Shown here one piece after another: positions 1 through 7,697 of a DNA stretch of 64,000 nt; position 1 is the stretch's first letter, and every line of letters begins with the position of its first letter. A program made the translations under genes and the position numbers. The notes beneath the pieces are model-generated. The model had not been told where the DNA came from, did no database searches, and was given only the letters and a program-made list of their open reading frames with translations. The DNA is from Actinomadura cremea (GTDB taxonomy: Bacteria; Actinomycetota; Actinomycetes; Streptosporangiales; Streptosporangiaceae), in the NCBI RefSeq assembly GCF_014648495.1, contig NZ_BMRF01000002.1:558001-622000 (forward strand), in the 5' to 3' direction.

Positions 1-263
1 TCGCGCGCGTCCCCCGACAGGTCGACCGCAGACAGAGTCGCGTCGCCGTCCCGCAGCGCGTCGGTGAGCGCGGCCTCGACCAGGTCGGCCCGGGTGCGGA
101 AGTGGCCGTAGAGGGTCATCCGCCCCACGCCCGCCGCACGGGCGATGTCGTCCGTGCTCGCGTTCGGGTCGGTGCTCAGCAGGGTGCGCGCGGCGGACAC
201 GATGCGGGCGATGTTGCGCTCGGCATCGGCGCGGCGCCGAGGACGGGCGGACGGTGCGGCCAT
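1..263 (-). CDS. TetR/AcrR family transcriptional regulator (3' part beyond window edge)
   Basis: The first 87 residues are visible and the rest runs off the left edge. After a basic start (MAAPSARPRRRADAERN) there is a TetR helix-turn-helix around residues 38-58 with DDIARAAGVGRMTLYGHF, the canonical recognition-helix pattern ending in the T-L-Y-x-H-F signature. The ligand-binding half is not in the window. The gene is divergent from the MFS exporter at 355, with repeat-rich DNA between the two starts. By family habit it is a local repressor of that exporter; that role is inferred from position. The ATG at 261-263 is the only good start before the helix-turn-helix. Confidence 0.88.
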   Translation of the reverse strand, partial: MAAPSARPRRRADAERNIARIVSAARTLLSTDPNASTDDIARAAGVGRMTLYGHFRTRADLVEAALTDALRDGDATLSAVDLSGDAR

Positions 264-288
264 GCGACCACCCTAACCCGTATGCCCA

Positions 289-339
289 TGTATGAGTTAT
301 GGTGACCGCAGAACTCGTATTCAGTTGTACGAGTTATGG
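289..339. promoter_or_regulatory. Putative TetR operator region between the divergent TetR and MFS genes
   Basis: Two near-identical 14-mers, TGTATGAGTTATGG (289-302) and TGTACGAGTTATGG (326-339), lie 37 bp apart in direct orientation. Within them is a perfect inverted repeat, AACTCGTA (312-319) and TACGAGTT (328-335), with an 8-bp spacer. The AT-rich motif stands out from the flanking GC-rich DNA and ends 15 bp before the exporter start at 355. This is the layout expected for autoregulatory TetR binding; binding itself is inference. Confidence 0.6.
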
Positions 340-354
340 CACGGGGAGGGCCCG

Positions 355-1761
355 ATGACCCAGTCCGCACAACGGAAGGCCGCGCCGCGCGAGCCGCACC
401 CGGCGCGATGGCGCGCCCTCGGTCTCCTCGGGGTGGCGCAGCTCATGCTGATCCTCGACGTCACGGTCGTGGCCATCGCGCTGCCCCACATCGAGACCGA
501 CCTCGACGTCGGCCGCGCGACCCTGACCTGGACGGTCAGCGCCTACACCCTCACCTTCGGCGGCCTGATGCTCCTCGGCGGCCGCATCGCCGACCTCGCC
601 GGCGCCAAGCGCGTCATGCTCGCCGGGCTCCTGCTGTTCACCGCGGCCTCGCTGGTCACGGGCCTGGCCGGGTCCGCCGCCATGCTGCTGGGCGGACGCG
701 TCGCGCAGGGCGCCGGCGCGGCGCTGCTGTCCCCCGCCGCGCTGTCCCTCGTCGTCGCGCTGTTCGAGGGGGACGAGCGGAACAAGGCGCTCGGCGTGTG
801 GTCCGCGCTCGGCGGCGGCGGAGCGGCCCTCGGCGTCCTGCTCGGGGGCCTGCTCACGGCCGGTCCCGGCTGGGAGTGGGTCTTCTACGTCAACGTGCCC
901 ATCGGCCTGGTGATCGCCGCGGCCCTCGCCGCCATGCTCCCCGCCCAGCCCCCGGCGGCCGCACGGGGCCGCGTCGACGTCCCGGGCGCGGTCCTCGTGA
1001 CGGCGTCCTCGGCGGCCCTGATCTACGCGCTCATCGCCGCGGGCGAGGACGGCTGGCTCACCGCGCGCACCGGATGGCTCGTCCTCGCGGCCGCCGCCGG
1101 CTACGCCCTGTTCGTGCTCTGGCAGCGGCGCGCCCGGTCGCCGCTCATGGACGTCCGCCTCCTGATCCGCCGTCCCGTCGCGACGGGCGCGTTCCTCATC
1201 TTCATGGCGACCGCGCTGATGATCGCGGTGTTCTTCCTCGGCACCTTCTACTTCCAGCACGCCCGCGACTACGGCCCCCTGCGGACGGGCCTGCTGTTCC
1301 TGCCGGTCGCGCTGGCGACGATGCTCGGCGCCGACGTGACCGGACGCGTGATCGGCCGGTGGGGCGGGCGCGCACCGGCCGTCGCGGGCCTGGTGGTCGC
1401 GGCGATCGGCATGGCGGTCCCCGCGCTCTCGCTGAACCCCGTCGCCGTCGTCGCCGGGGTGGCGTTCGCGGCGGCCGGCACCGGAGCCCTGTTCGTCGTC
1501 GCCTCGGCGACCGCGCTCGGACGGGTGGCGCCGCACGAGGCCGGGATCGCCTCGGGCATCGTCAGCTCGTTCCACGAGTTCGGCGCCTCCTTCGGCGCCG
1601 CCGTCGTGTCGAGCGTCGCCGCCGCGAGCCTGGCCGGGACCACGCTCGACGGCTTCACCGAGGCGTTCACCCTGGCCGCCGTCGCCGCCGCCGTCGCCGC
1701 CGCCGTCGGCGCCGCCGCGGCCCTCGCCCTGACCCCCGGCCGCACGCCCGCCCCCGCCTAG
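355..1761 (+). CDS. MFS drug exporter, DHA2 (EmrB/QacA) type
   Basis: 468-residue polytopic membrane protein, the usual size for 14-helix DHA2 proton antiporters. The first helix carries the LDVTVVAIALPHIETDL signature of EmrB/QacA transporters (residues about 32-48), and the motif-A-like loop LGGRIADLAGAKR follows helix 2. A central loop is rich in Ala, Pro and Arg. I chose the ATG at 355 because GGGGAGGG sits just upstream (342-349); an in-frame ATG at 292 would place the operator inside the coding region. The last helix is encoded by a GCC/GTC triplet-rich stretch (about 1674-1720) giving an Ala/Val helix. Substrate unknown; exported drug or toxic metabolite inferred from the family and the TetR neighbour. 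Confidence 0.9.
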   Translation: MTQSAQRKAAPREPHPARWRALGLLGVAQLMLILDVTVVAIALPHIETDLDVGRATLTWTVSAYTLTFGGLMLLGGRIADLAGAKRVMLAGLLLFTAASLVTGLAGSAAMLLGGRVAQGAGAALLSPAALSLVVALFEGDERNKALGVWSALGGGGAALGVLLGGLLTAGPGWEWVFYVNVPIGLVIAAALAAMLPAQPPAAARGRVDVPGAVLVTASSAALIYALIAAGEDGWLTARTGWLVLAAAAGYALFVLWQRRARSPLMDVRLLIRRPVATGAFLIFMATALMIAVFFLGTFYFQHARDYGPLRTGLLFLPVALATMLGADVTGRVIGRWGGRAPAVAGLVVAAIGMAVPALSLNPVAVVAGVAFAAAGTGALFVVASATALGRVAPHEAGIASGIVSSFHEFGASFGAAVVSSVAAASLAGTTLDGFTEAFTLAAVAAAVAAAVGAAAALALTPGRTPAPA

Positions 1762-1836
1762 CCGCCCGCGATGTCGGTGCCGTCCGCCAGGCTCGGCCCC
1801 CACGGTCGAGGGCGCACCGACACGCTGGGAGTGGAC

Positions 1837-2043
1837 ATGAACGAATCCGGATGGTCGGGTCTCGTGCACGGGGGCTGGACCGACGTGGACGCGATCCGGG
1901 CTCTGCTGGACGCCGGTGCCGACCCCACCGGGGAGGTGCGGGGCTACCGCAGGGCGCTGCACGCCGCGGCCGAGGAGGGCTCTCCGCCGCGGCGACGAGT
2001 TCGACCTCGCCCGCCGACAGGCCGATCCCTTCGGGCACGTTGA
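1837..2043 (+). pseudogene. Ankyrin-repeat protein, 5' remnant
   Basis: Starts MNESGWSGLVHGGWTDVDAI and continues RALLDAGADPTGEVRGYRRALHAAAEEGS, which is the start of an ankyrin repeat (LLDAGADP and LHAAAEEG are consensus pieces). After about 48 residues the frame turns into low-complexity Arg/Pro and stops at 2041-2043. A working ankyrin protein would carry several more repeats, so this is a broken 5' end. It is followed by unrelated debris at 1978-2475. Confidence 0.5.
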
Positions 2044-2113
2044 ACAGGTCGGGCGTCGGACCCGCGAGGCTCAGCCGTCCGGGCGACCACCAGCGTGCCG
2101 GGCGGGTGCGTCG
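1978..2113 (-). pseudogene. Short protein-like fragment on the minus strand, origin unknown
   Basis: Reading leftwards after a stop at 2114-2116, this frame gives about 45 residues that look like real protein (core SLAGPTPDLFNVPEGIG, then LSAGEVELVAAAESP) before becoming Arg/Pro-rich. No plus-strand frame here is as protein-like. There is no start codon or ribosome binding site, so I read it as a stranded piece of a gene. Family not recognised; it may be chance. Confidence 0.25.
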
Positions 2114-2475
2114 TCACGCAGCCCTGGGGGTTCGCGCCGCAGATGCCGGGCGTGACGGCGCGGCTGTCGGCGGGCACCGTCGCCCACGGCCTGTACGCCG
2201 ACCCCAAGAGCGGAAACCAGGGGTCGGTCTGCCGGGACGGCTCGATGGAGGGCTGGGACCTGCACCCGGGTTACGACCCCGACTCCGACGCGACGACCCG
2301 CGAGGTCTTGGCGAGCTACCTGACGCGGGGCGACGCCGTCGCCTACACCTGCGCGGTCGCCGGGCTGCACCTGACCGACGCGCGGGCGGTCGACGGCCCG
2401 CCCGATGTCTGGATGCGGCTGCCCGAGCGCGACTGGTGGGCCTGGCCGAACCCGACCTCCACGGCGGCACCGTGA
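2095..2475 (+). pseudogene. 3' remnant of a conserved actinobacterial protein
   Basis: 126-codon frame with clear protein character: GCVVTQPWGFAPQMPGV, LSAGTVAHGLYADPKSGNQG, EGWDLHPG, AVAYTCAVAGLHLTDARAV and LPERDWW. There is no convincing ribosome binding site, and the ATG at 2095 lies within the debris region. I take it as the 3' end of a gene, possibly the ankyrin-type gene whose 5' end is at 1837, with the middle lost. The C-terminus (WAWPNPTSTAAP) also looks frameshifted. Function unknown. Confidence 0.4.
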
Positions 2476-2548
2476 TGGTTGAAGGTGCCTCATCCGCACC
2501 GGGCCCATCCAGGACCCCAGGGCGGGATGTCGGGGGAGCGCTGTAGGA

Positions 2549-4108
2549 ATGCTCGGCATGGATGATCAACAGCGGGCCGCGGTGTCCGCGTTGCTGCGGG
2601 GCGCGGCAGAGCGGATCGTGGAGGGCGCACCGGCGGGATGGCGGCGGGCCCGGGTGCGCGAGTACTACCGGGAGTCCGGTTCGGGCGGCTCCGGCAGGCG
2701 GTACGAGACGGACGGCGGCGACCGGGACCTGCGGGTCTCGCTCGGCCTGCGGAAGCTCTACGCGGCGAGCGGCGCGACGGGCGGGGAGGTGATGGTCGAC
2801 CTGGTGGTCGAGCCGTCGGGACGGTACGAGGCGGTGGTCGGCACGGGCCTGCACCGCTCGCGGGACGAGCGGGACCGGATCCTGTACGTGCTCCGGCCGC
2901 ACGACCTGCCGGACGAGCCCGGCGCGGAGGAGCCGCCTCCGGCCGATCCCACGTTCGCGGGCGATCCGGAGGAGGCCGTCCGGCTGTTCCGCGAGTACCT
3001 GCGCAAGCGCGGGGAGATCCTGGGGGAGGAGGAGCGGCTTCCCGACCCGCTGCCCGAGGACGAGCGGACCGCTCTGCTGGACGCCTTCCACGGCGAGCTC
3101 CCGCCCGACCTGGCGGCCCTGTACGGCGAGGCGGACGGGGACGAGGAGACGGGGCTCTTCCACGGTCACCCGTGGTTCGACCTGGAGAGCGTGACGACCC
3201 ACGTCCATCACCATGAGCCGTGGACGTGGACGGACGAGCCGTTGTGGTCGATGCCCGGCGGGGAGCCGCCCGGCAAGGTGCGGCGGTGGTCGAGCAGCCT
3301 CGACTGGGTCCCGTTCGCGACCAGCACGGGCGGCGACTACCTGGCGGTCGACCTGGACCCCGGGCCGGACGGACGCCCGGGGCAGGTCATCCGGATGGGG
3401 CGCAACTACGGCGGCGCGCCGCTGCTCGTCGCGGACTCGGTCACGCACATGCTGCGCCGCCTCGTGGCGGCGATCGACCGGGGCGACCGGGAGGACGACG
3501 ACGGATACCTCGACGTCAACGCCGAGCCGCCCAGCTATCTGGACTCCGGTAAAGCGTTCTGGCGGGGACATGCGCCGATCCCGTCGAAGCCGGAGAGGAT
3601 CCAGCACCTCGCGGTCGACAAGGTCGAGGATCCCGATCTGAGCGCCGTCCGCCGGGCGCCGCACCTGCGGGCGGTGACGCTGTTCGGCGCGGGGCCCGTC
3701 GACCTGACCCCGCTGCTCGACGCGCCGATCGAGGCGCTGCGGCTGGAGCTGGACACGGTGGACCTGGACCGCCTGGAGGGGCATCCGACCCTGCGGGCGG
3801 TGCGGCTCCGGACGGTCGAACCCGCCGATCTCGACGTGCTGCGGACGTTCCCGCGCCTCGAGGGCCTCGACCTGGCGGGTGCGGCGGTCCGCGACATCGG
3901 CGTCGTCCGCGATCTGCGCGGGCTGCTGTCGCTCACCCTCTCGATCGAGCAGTGGCGGGAACTGGGCGAGCCGCCGCCGGTCGCCGCCGCGGGCCTCGTC
4001 GGCGACGTCACGCCGGGCCGGGTGCACGCGTGGACGGCCGGCTTCGGCCCCGCCGGGCCGCCCGGCGGGGCCGAGTACTACGCGGGGAGCGTCCGTCCGG
4101 AGGAGTGA
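2549..4108 (+). CDS. SUKH (SMI1/KNR4-like) domain protein with leucine-rich-repeat-like C-terminus
   Basis: 519-residue soluble protein in three parts. Residues about 1-130 are an acidic domain I do not recognise. About 175-315 match the SUKH pattern: ELPPDLAALYGEADG, a W/H-rich middle, SSLDWVPFATSTGGDYLAVD, then PGQVIRMG and a closing helix. About 345-480 hold Leu-spaced repeats (LRAVTLFGAGPVDLTPLLD, IEALRLELDTVDLDRLEG, LRAVRLRTVEPADLDVLR, LEGLDLAGAAV) like leucine-rich repeats. SUKH proteins often act as immunity proteins to contact-dependent toxins; no toxin gene is visible here, so that role is only possible. Start 2549 is favoured by GGGGGAG about 12 nt upstream; ATG 2558 is the alternative. 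Confidence 0.7.
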   Translation: MLGMDDQQRAAVSALLRGAAERIVEGAPAGWRRARVREYYRESGSGGSGRRYETDGGDRDLRVSLGLRKLYAASGATGGEVMVDLVVEPSGRYEAVVGTGLHRSRDERDRILYVLRPHDLPDEPGAEEPPPADPTFAGDPEEAVRLFREYLRKRGEILGEEERLPDPLPEDERTALLDAFHGELPPDLAALYGEADGDEETGLFHGHPWFDLESVTTHVHHHEPWTWTDEPLWSMPGGEPPGKVRRWSSSLDWVPFATSTGGDYLAVDLDPGPDGRPGQVIRMGRNYGGAPLLVADSVTHMLRRLVAAIDRGDREDDDGYLDVNAEPPSYLDSGKAFWRGHAPIPSKPERIQHLAVDKVEDPDLSAVRRAPHLRAVTLFGAGPVDLTPLLDAPIEALRLELDTVDLDRLEGHPTLRAVRLRTVEPADLDVLRTFPRLEGLDLAGAAVRDIGVVRDLRGLLSLTLSIEQWRELGEPPPVAAAGLVGDVTPGRVHAWTAGFGPAGPPGGAEYYAGSVRPEE

Positions 4109-4506
4109 CCGGGGATCGGCGTCCCGCCGACCGCCGCGTGGAGTTCGAGAGGGAACTCCGCGTCGGCCTGGCAGACGGCGAGCCCGAGCCAGCGGGCGGG
4201 GGTCGGACGCCAGAGGAGCATCCGTGTCGTCAGAGCGCAGAGCCGGTCGATCGGTTCCGGGGCCGGATCCTCGGCCCACAGGTAGGGCGTGAGGTCGAAC
4301 GGCTCGGGCTCGCCCCACCGCCGCGTCAGGGCGGCCACCAGGGGGTCGTGGACGGCGTCGATCTCGGCCTGGGCGGCCTCGACGACCTCCTCGCCGCGGT
4401 CGTCCCAGAAGTCCCGGGTCGCGTGGAGGACGTGCACGTGGCCGTGCGCGCCCTCCGGGAAGGGGCGGGCCAGGAGGTCGTCGATGGCGGCGAGCCGGTC
4501 GTCCAT
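4078..4506 (-). CDS. Conserved hypothetical protein
   Basis: 142 residues, acidic, soluble, no signal peptide or membrane segment. Begins MDDRLAAIDDLLARPFPEG and has recognisable protein texture throughout (HVLHATRDFWDDRG, DPLVAALTRRWGEPEPFDLTPYLW, WLGLAVCQADAEFPLEL). I recognise no domain. It converges with the SUKH gene and the two overlap by 31 bp at their 3' ends, so no terminator is possible between them. Codon bias is normal for the window, supporting a real gene. Confidence 0.6.
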   Translation of the reverse strand: MDDRLAAIDDLLARPFPEGAHGHVHVLHATRDFWDDRGEEVVEAAQAEIDAVHDPLVAALTRRWGEPEPFDLTPYLWAEDPAPEPIDRLCALTTRMLLWRPTPARWLGLAVCQADAEFPLELHAAVGGTPIPGHSSGRTLPA

Positions 4507-4554
4507 GCCGGGAGGGTAGCCGGGCGGGGCGGACGGGCCCCGCCCGGCACGGGG

Positions 4555-6036
4555 TCAGGCGGTCTTGCCGCCCGCCATGGACGGGACGGACGCGTCCGCC
4601 CCCAAGGGCCCCGTCCTGCGGACGCCCAGGTAGAGGAGCGCGCTGCCGAGGACGAGCGCCGCGTCGAGGTAGATCGCGGTCGTCCAGCTTCCGGTCGCGT
4701 CGCGGAGCGCGCCGCTGACGACCGGGCTGGCGACGGCGCCGATCTCGGCGATGAGGTTCCACATGCCGAACGCCGAGCCGTGGTTCTCCGGCCGCACCAG
4801 GTCGGCGGTCAGGGCCTGCGACATCGGCTGGACGGCGTTGAGGAACAGTCCGGTGCCGAACATGAGGGCGCCCATGACCCACAGCGACGGCTCGCCCGCG
4901 ACCTGCAGGTAGAAGCCGAACAGGAGGACGAGGACGCCCTGCCCGAGCGTCGCCCCGATGAGCAGGTTGCGGCGCCCGAGGCCGCGGCGCTGGGCGACGT
5001 CCGACAGCCAGCCGCCGACGGGGAACCCGATGATGCCCGCGCCCGCGTTGAACGCGGCGGTGAGCCCGGCCTCGACGAGGGAGCTGTCGGCGGCGGACGA
5101 CACGATGGCGACCGACCAGTAGCCGAACAGCCAGATGCTCCACAGGATGGAGATCGCCGCGACGTAGATCAGCATGGTGTCGCGGTCGCGCAGGACGGCC
5201 GCCATCTGGACGCCGCGGCGCCGCTGCATGACCGCGACGATGGCGAGCGCCAGGACGATCTGCGCGACGGCCGCGAGCCACTCGGGGATGCCGAGCCGGT
5301 CGCTCGCCCAGAACAGCGCCATGATCAGCGCGCAGAACACGACGGACATGGCGGCGAGGCGGCCGAACGGGGCGCGCAGCCGCAGCGGGCGCTGCACGAG
5401 CCGCCGCATGAACCGCCACATGAACCCCGACAGGATCAGCGTCAGCCCGCCGAACACCAGGAACGGGAGCTTCCACGCGTCGTTGCGGCCGAGGACGTCC
5501 TCGCCGAGGTTCAGCAGCGGGGGAGCGGCGATGTTCGCGACGGTCAGCCCGAAGGCGAGGCCGGTGATGGCGACGCCGAGGCCGAGGCTGCGCTTGTGCT
5601 CGGGGGTGTGGGTGACGACGAGGGAGCGGTCGTTGGAGTAGAACGCGCCCTCACCGAGCCCGGTGATCACGCGGAGCGCCACGAACGTGAACAGGCCCGC
5701 GAAGAGCCCGCTGACGATGGTGGCGACGCCGGCCCACACGAACGAGACGGTGAGGACGGCCGCGTGGCCGTAGCGGTCGCCGAGGTGGCCGCTCGGGAGC
5801 TGCGTGAGCATGTAGCCCGCGAAGAAGAGGCTGCCGATGAGGCCGCCGAGGGCGTGCGGGTTCTCCGCCGCCTGCAGGAAGTCGACGTCGTTGTCGATCA
5901 TCCAGGTGACCACGGGGCCGGTGATCGCTCGGTCGGCGTAGGCGAACAGCCAGCCGGCGAACAGGACCAGCCACAGGGTCCGGTAGTGGGGGACGGACGG
6001 GGTGGGGGTGGGTGGACGGTCTTGAGCGTTCACCAT
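4555..6036 (-). CDS. MFS transporter, candidate pyridine-carboxylate or organic-acid uptake
   Basis: 493-residue, about 12-helix major facilitator. The first helix carries AYADRAITGPVVTWM and motif A appears as LPSGHLGDRYGHAAVL; this resembles the anion:cation symporter group that imports aromatic and organic acids, rather than drug exporters. It is divergent from the 2,5-dihydroxypyridine operon across a 288-bp intergenic region holding promoter-like elements on both strands. Import of that pathway's pyridine substrate is the simplest inference but is unproven. An upstream TTGACA (6134-6129 on the minus strand) could be its -35 box. Confidence 0.8.
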   Translation of the reverse strand: MVNAQDRPPTPTPSVPHYRTLWLVLFAGWLFAYADRAITGPVVTWMIDNDVDFLQAAENPHALGGLIGSLFFAGYMLTQLPSGHLGDRYGHAAVLTVSFVWAGVATIVSGLFAGLFTFVALRVITGLGEGAFYSNDRSLVVTHTPEHKRSLGLGVAITGLAFGLTVANIAAPPLLNLGEDVLGRNDAWKLPFLVFGGLTLILSGFMWRFMRRLVQRPLRLRAPFGRLAAMSVVFCALIMALFWASDRLGIPEWLAAVAQIVLALAIVAVMQRRRGVQMAAVLRDRDTMLIYVAAISILWSIWLFGYWSVAIVSSAADSSLVEAGLTAAFNAGAGIIGFPVGGWLSDVAQRRGLGRRNLLIGATLGQGVLVLLFGFYLQVAGEPSLWVMGALMFGTGLFLNAVQPMSQALTADLVRPENHGSAFGMWNLIAEIGAVASPVVSGALRDATGSWTTAIYLDAALVLGSALLYLGVRRTGPLGADASVPSMAGGKTA

Positions 6037-6128
6037 GTCGACCTCGCTCTAGACGCTTGCCGGTGGATCGCCGTGCGGGGCCGCACCGGCCGATGGTTCC
6101 GAGGATGGTCGTATGTTTAATGCAATCC

Positions 6129-6285
6129 TGTCAAGGGTCCGTCGACGATGTTGGTGTTCGTGGCCGCCGTGTTGGCGCGAGAACATGACTTGAGCTGCCA
6201 GTACCTTCGCCTCGGGACGCCTTGCTGGATCGAAGGGGTGCGCCCTCGAGTGCTCTTGACGGCTGGATTTAATTAAATCTATGGT
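6129..6285. promoter_or_regulatory. Divergent promoter and perfect AT palindrome controlling the pyridine cluster
   Basis: Rightward: TTGACG (6256-6261), an 18-bp spacer and TATGGT (6280-6285) make a plausible promoter for nicF. The spacer is almost filled by the perfect 14-bp palindrome GATTTAATTAAATC (6266-6279), an ideal place for a repressor. Leftward: TTGACA at 6134-6129 is followed by an AT-rich stretch including GCATTAAAC, resembling half of the palindrome. The GntR protein at 10839 is the only regulator in the cluster and the likely ligand of this site; that link is inference. Confidence 0.6.
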
Positions 6286-6324
6286 GACGCTCGACCGAGG
6301 CGAGGGCTTCGGAGAGGAGCGTTG

Positions 6325-6945
6325 ATGACCGACGACGTTGAGGACCGGTACGTCCGTGCCGGGTTCGGCGGGACGGTCCGGCGCGGGCGCCGCCCGGCGC
6401 TCGTGGTCGTGGACCTGCAGCGGGGCTTCACCGACCCGTCCGTCCCCGTCGGCGCCGACATGCCGGACGAGATCGCGGCGGCCGGACGGCTGGTGCGGGC
6501 CTTCCACGCGGCCGCGGCGCCCGTCGTCTTCACGACCATCGCCTTCGCCCCGCACGCGCCGAGCGCGTGGCTGGACAAGGCGCCCGGCCTGGGCGTCCTG
6601 CGGCAGGGGAGCGAGCTGGTCGTGATCGACCCGCGGCTGCCGCGCGAACCCGCCGATCCCGTGGTGGCCAAGACGGGCGCGAGCGCGTTCTTCGGCACCG
6701 ACCTCGCCGGGCTGCTGCGGGCCTACGGCGCCGACACCGTCGTCGTGTGCGGCGCCACGACCAGCGGGTGCGTGCGCGCGACGGCCGTCGACGCGGTGCA
6801 GTACGGGTTTCCGACGCTGGTGGTGGCCGAGGCCGTCGCCGACCGCGTCCGCTCCGCGCACGAGGCGACCCTGGTCGACGTCCAGGCCAAGTACGCGGAC
6901 GTGGTCTCGCTGGAGCAGGCGCTCGACTATGTGGAGGGGCAGTGA
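6325..6945 (+). CDS. nicF: Maleamate amidohydrolase (isochorismatase-like cysteine hydrolase)
   Basis: 206-residue member of the isochorismatase/nicotinamidase fold. The catalytic triad is visible: Asp30 (LVVVDLQRGF), Lys116 (VVAKTGASAFFGT) and Cys149 (GATTSGCVRA), with the cis-peptide-type V-C-G-A-T-T strand before the Cys. In nicotinate pathways NicF hydrolyses maleamate to maleate and ammonia. The identity rests on the fold plus coupling to maleate isomerase, deformylase and dioxygenase genes downstream. ATG 6325 has GGAGAGG at 6311-6317; a TTG at 6322 is possible. First gene of the operon; its stop overlaps the GTG of nicE. Confidence 0.85.
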   Translation: MTDDVEDRYVRAGFGGTVRRGRRPALVVVDLQRGFTDPSVPVGADMPDEIAAAGRLVRAFHAAAAPVVFTTIAFAPHAPSAWLDKAPGLGVLRQGSELVVIDPRLPREPADPVVAKTGASAFFGTDLAGLLRAYGADTVVVCGATTSGCVRATAVDAVQYGFPTLVVAEAVADRVRSAHEATLVDVQAKYADVVSLEQALDYVEGQ

Positions 6946-7697
6946 ACTACCGCCGGATCGGCCTGATCGTGCCGAGTTCCAACACGACGATGGAGACCGA
7001 GGTCCCCGAGCTGCTCGCCCGGCGGGCGGGGGACGAGCGGTTCACCTTCCACTCGAGCCGCGCCGTGCTGCACACGGTCGACGCCGACTCGCTGCGCGCG
7101 ATGGCGGGGCAGGCGGACCGGTGCGCGGGCGAGGTCGCGGACGCGGGCGTGGACGCGATCGCGTACGCGTGCCTGATCGCGGTGATGGCGCAGGGGCCGA
7201 AGGCCCACGAGGAGGCCGAGCGCCGGCTCCGGGACGCGGCGTCCGGGGCGGGCTGCGACGCGCCGGTGACCAGCAGCGCGGGGGCGCTCGTGCGCGGTGT
7301 CCGGCGGCTCGGCCTGTCGAAGATCGCGATCGTCGCCCCCTATGCCCCGGAACTGACGGAGATGGTCGTCCGGTACTTCGCCGCGTACGACATCGAGGTG
7401 ACGGCCGTGCGGAGCCTGTCGGTCACCGACAACCGGGAGGTCGGGCGGCTCGACCCGCGCGCCCCGCTGAAGCACGCGCGCGACCTGGACCTCGGGGACG
7501 CGCAGGGCGTCGTGCTGTCGGCGTGCGTGCAGATGCCGTCGCTCGCGGCCGTCACCGAGGCGCAGGAGGGGTTCGGCCTGCCGGTGTTCTCGGCCGCGAC
7601 CGCGACCACGCGGGAGCTGCTGGACGCGCTCGGCCTCGACCCCCGCGTCCCGGGCGGCGGCGCGCTGCTCGACGGCCCGCTGGGGGCGGCGCCGTGA
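6942..7697 (+). CDS. nicE: Maleate cis-trans isomerase (Asp/Glu racemase superfamily)
   Basis: 251 residues. Converts maleate to fumarate, the last step before the TCA cycle. The N-terminus RRIGLIVPSSNTTMETEVPEL is typical of maleate isomerases and arylmalonate decarboxylases, and the two catalytic cysteines fall at Cys77 (YACLIAVM) and Cys195 (LSACVQMPS), close to their positions in characterised NicE proteins. The GTG start overlaps the nicF stop (GTGA), so the two are translationally coupled. Its own stop overlaps the GTG of the next gene in the same way. Confidence 0.87.
   Translation: MNYRRIGLIVPSSNTTMETEVPELLARRAGDERFTFHSSRAVLHTVDADSLRAMAGQADRCAGEVADAGVDAIAYACLIAVMAQGPKAHEEAERRLRDAASGAGCDAPVTSSAGALVRGVRRLGLSKIAIVAPYAPELTEMVVRYFAAYDIEVTAVRSLSVTDNREVGRLDPRAPLKHARDLDLGDAQGVVLSACVQMPSLAAVTEAQEGFGLPVFSAATATTRELLDALGLDPRVPGGGALLDGPLGAAP

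Noticed and set aside
1674-1720. GCC/GTC triplet-rich run resembling a microsatellite
   Set aside because: It encodes the Ala/Val-rich last helix of the exporter and follows normal codon bias; not a clean tandem array.
336-2546. 736-codon plus-strand frame overlapping the DHA2 exporter
   Set aside because: Out-of-frame shadow of the exporter with extreme Arg/Pro content.
2114-5476. 1120-codon open frame on the minus strand
   Set aside because: It is a GC-rich shadow: Arg/Pro/Gly-dominated, without domains, crossing two well-supported genes on both strands.
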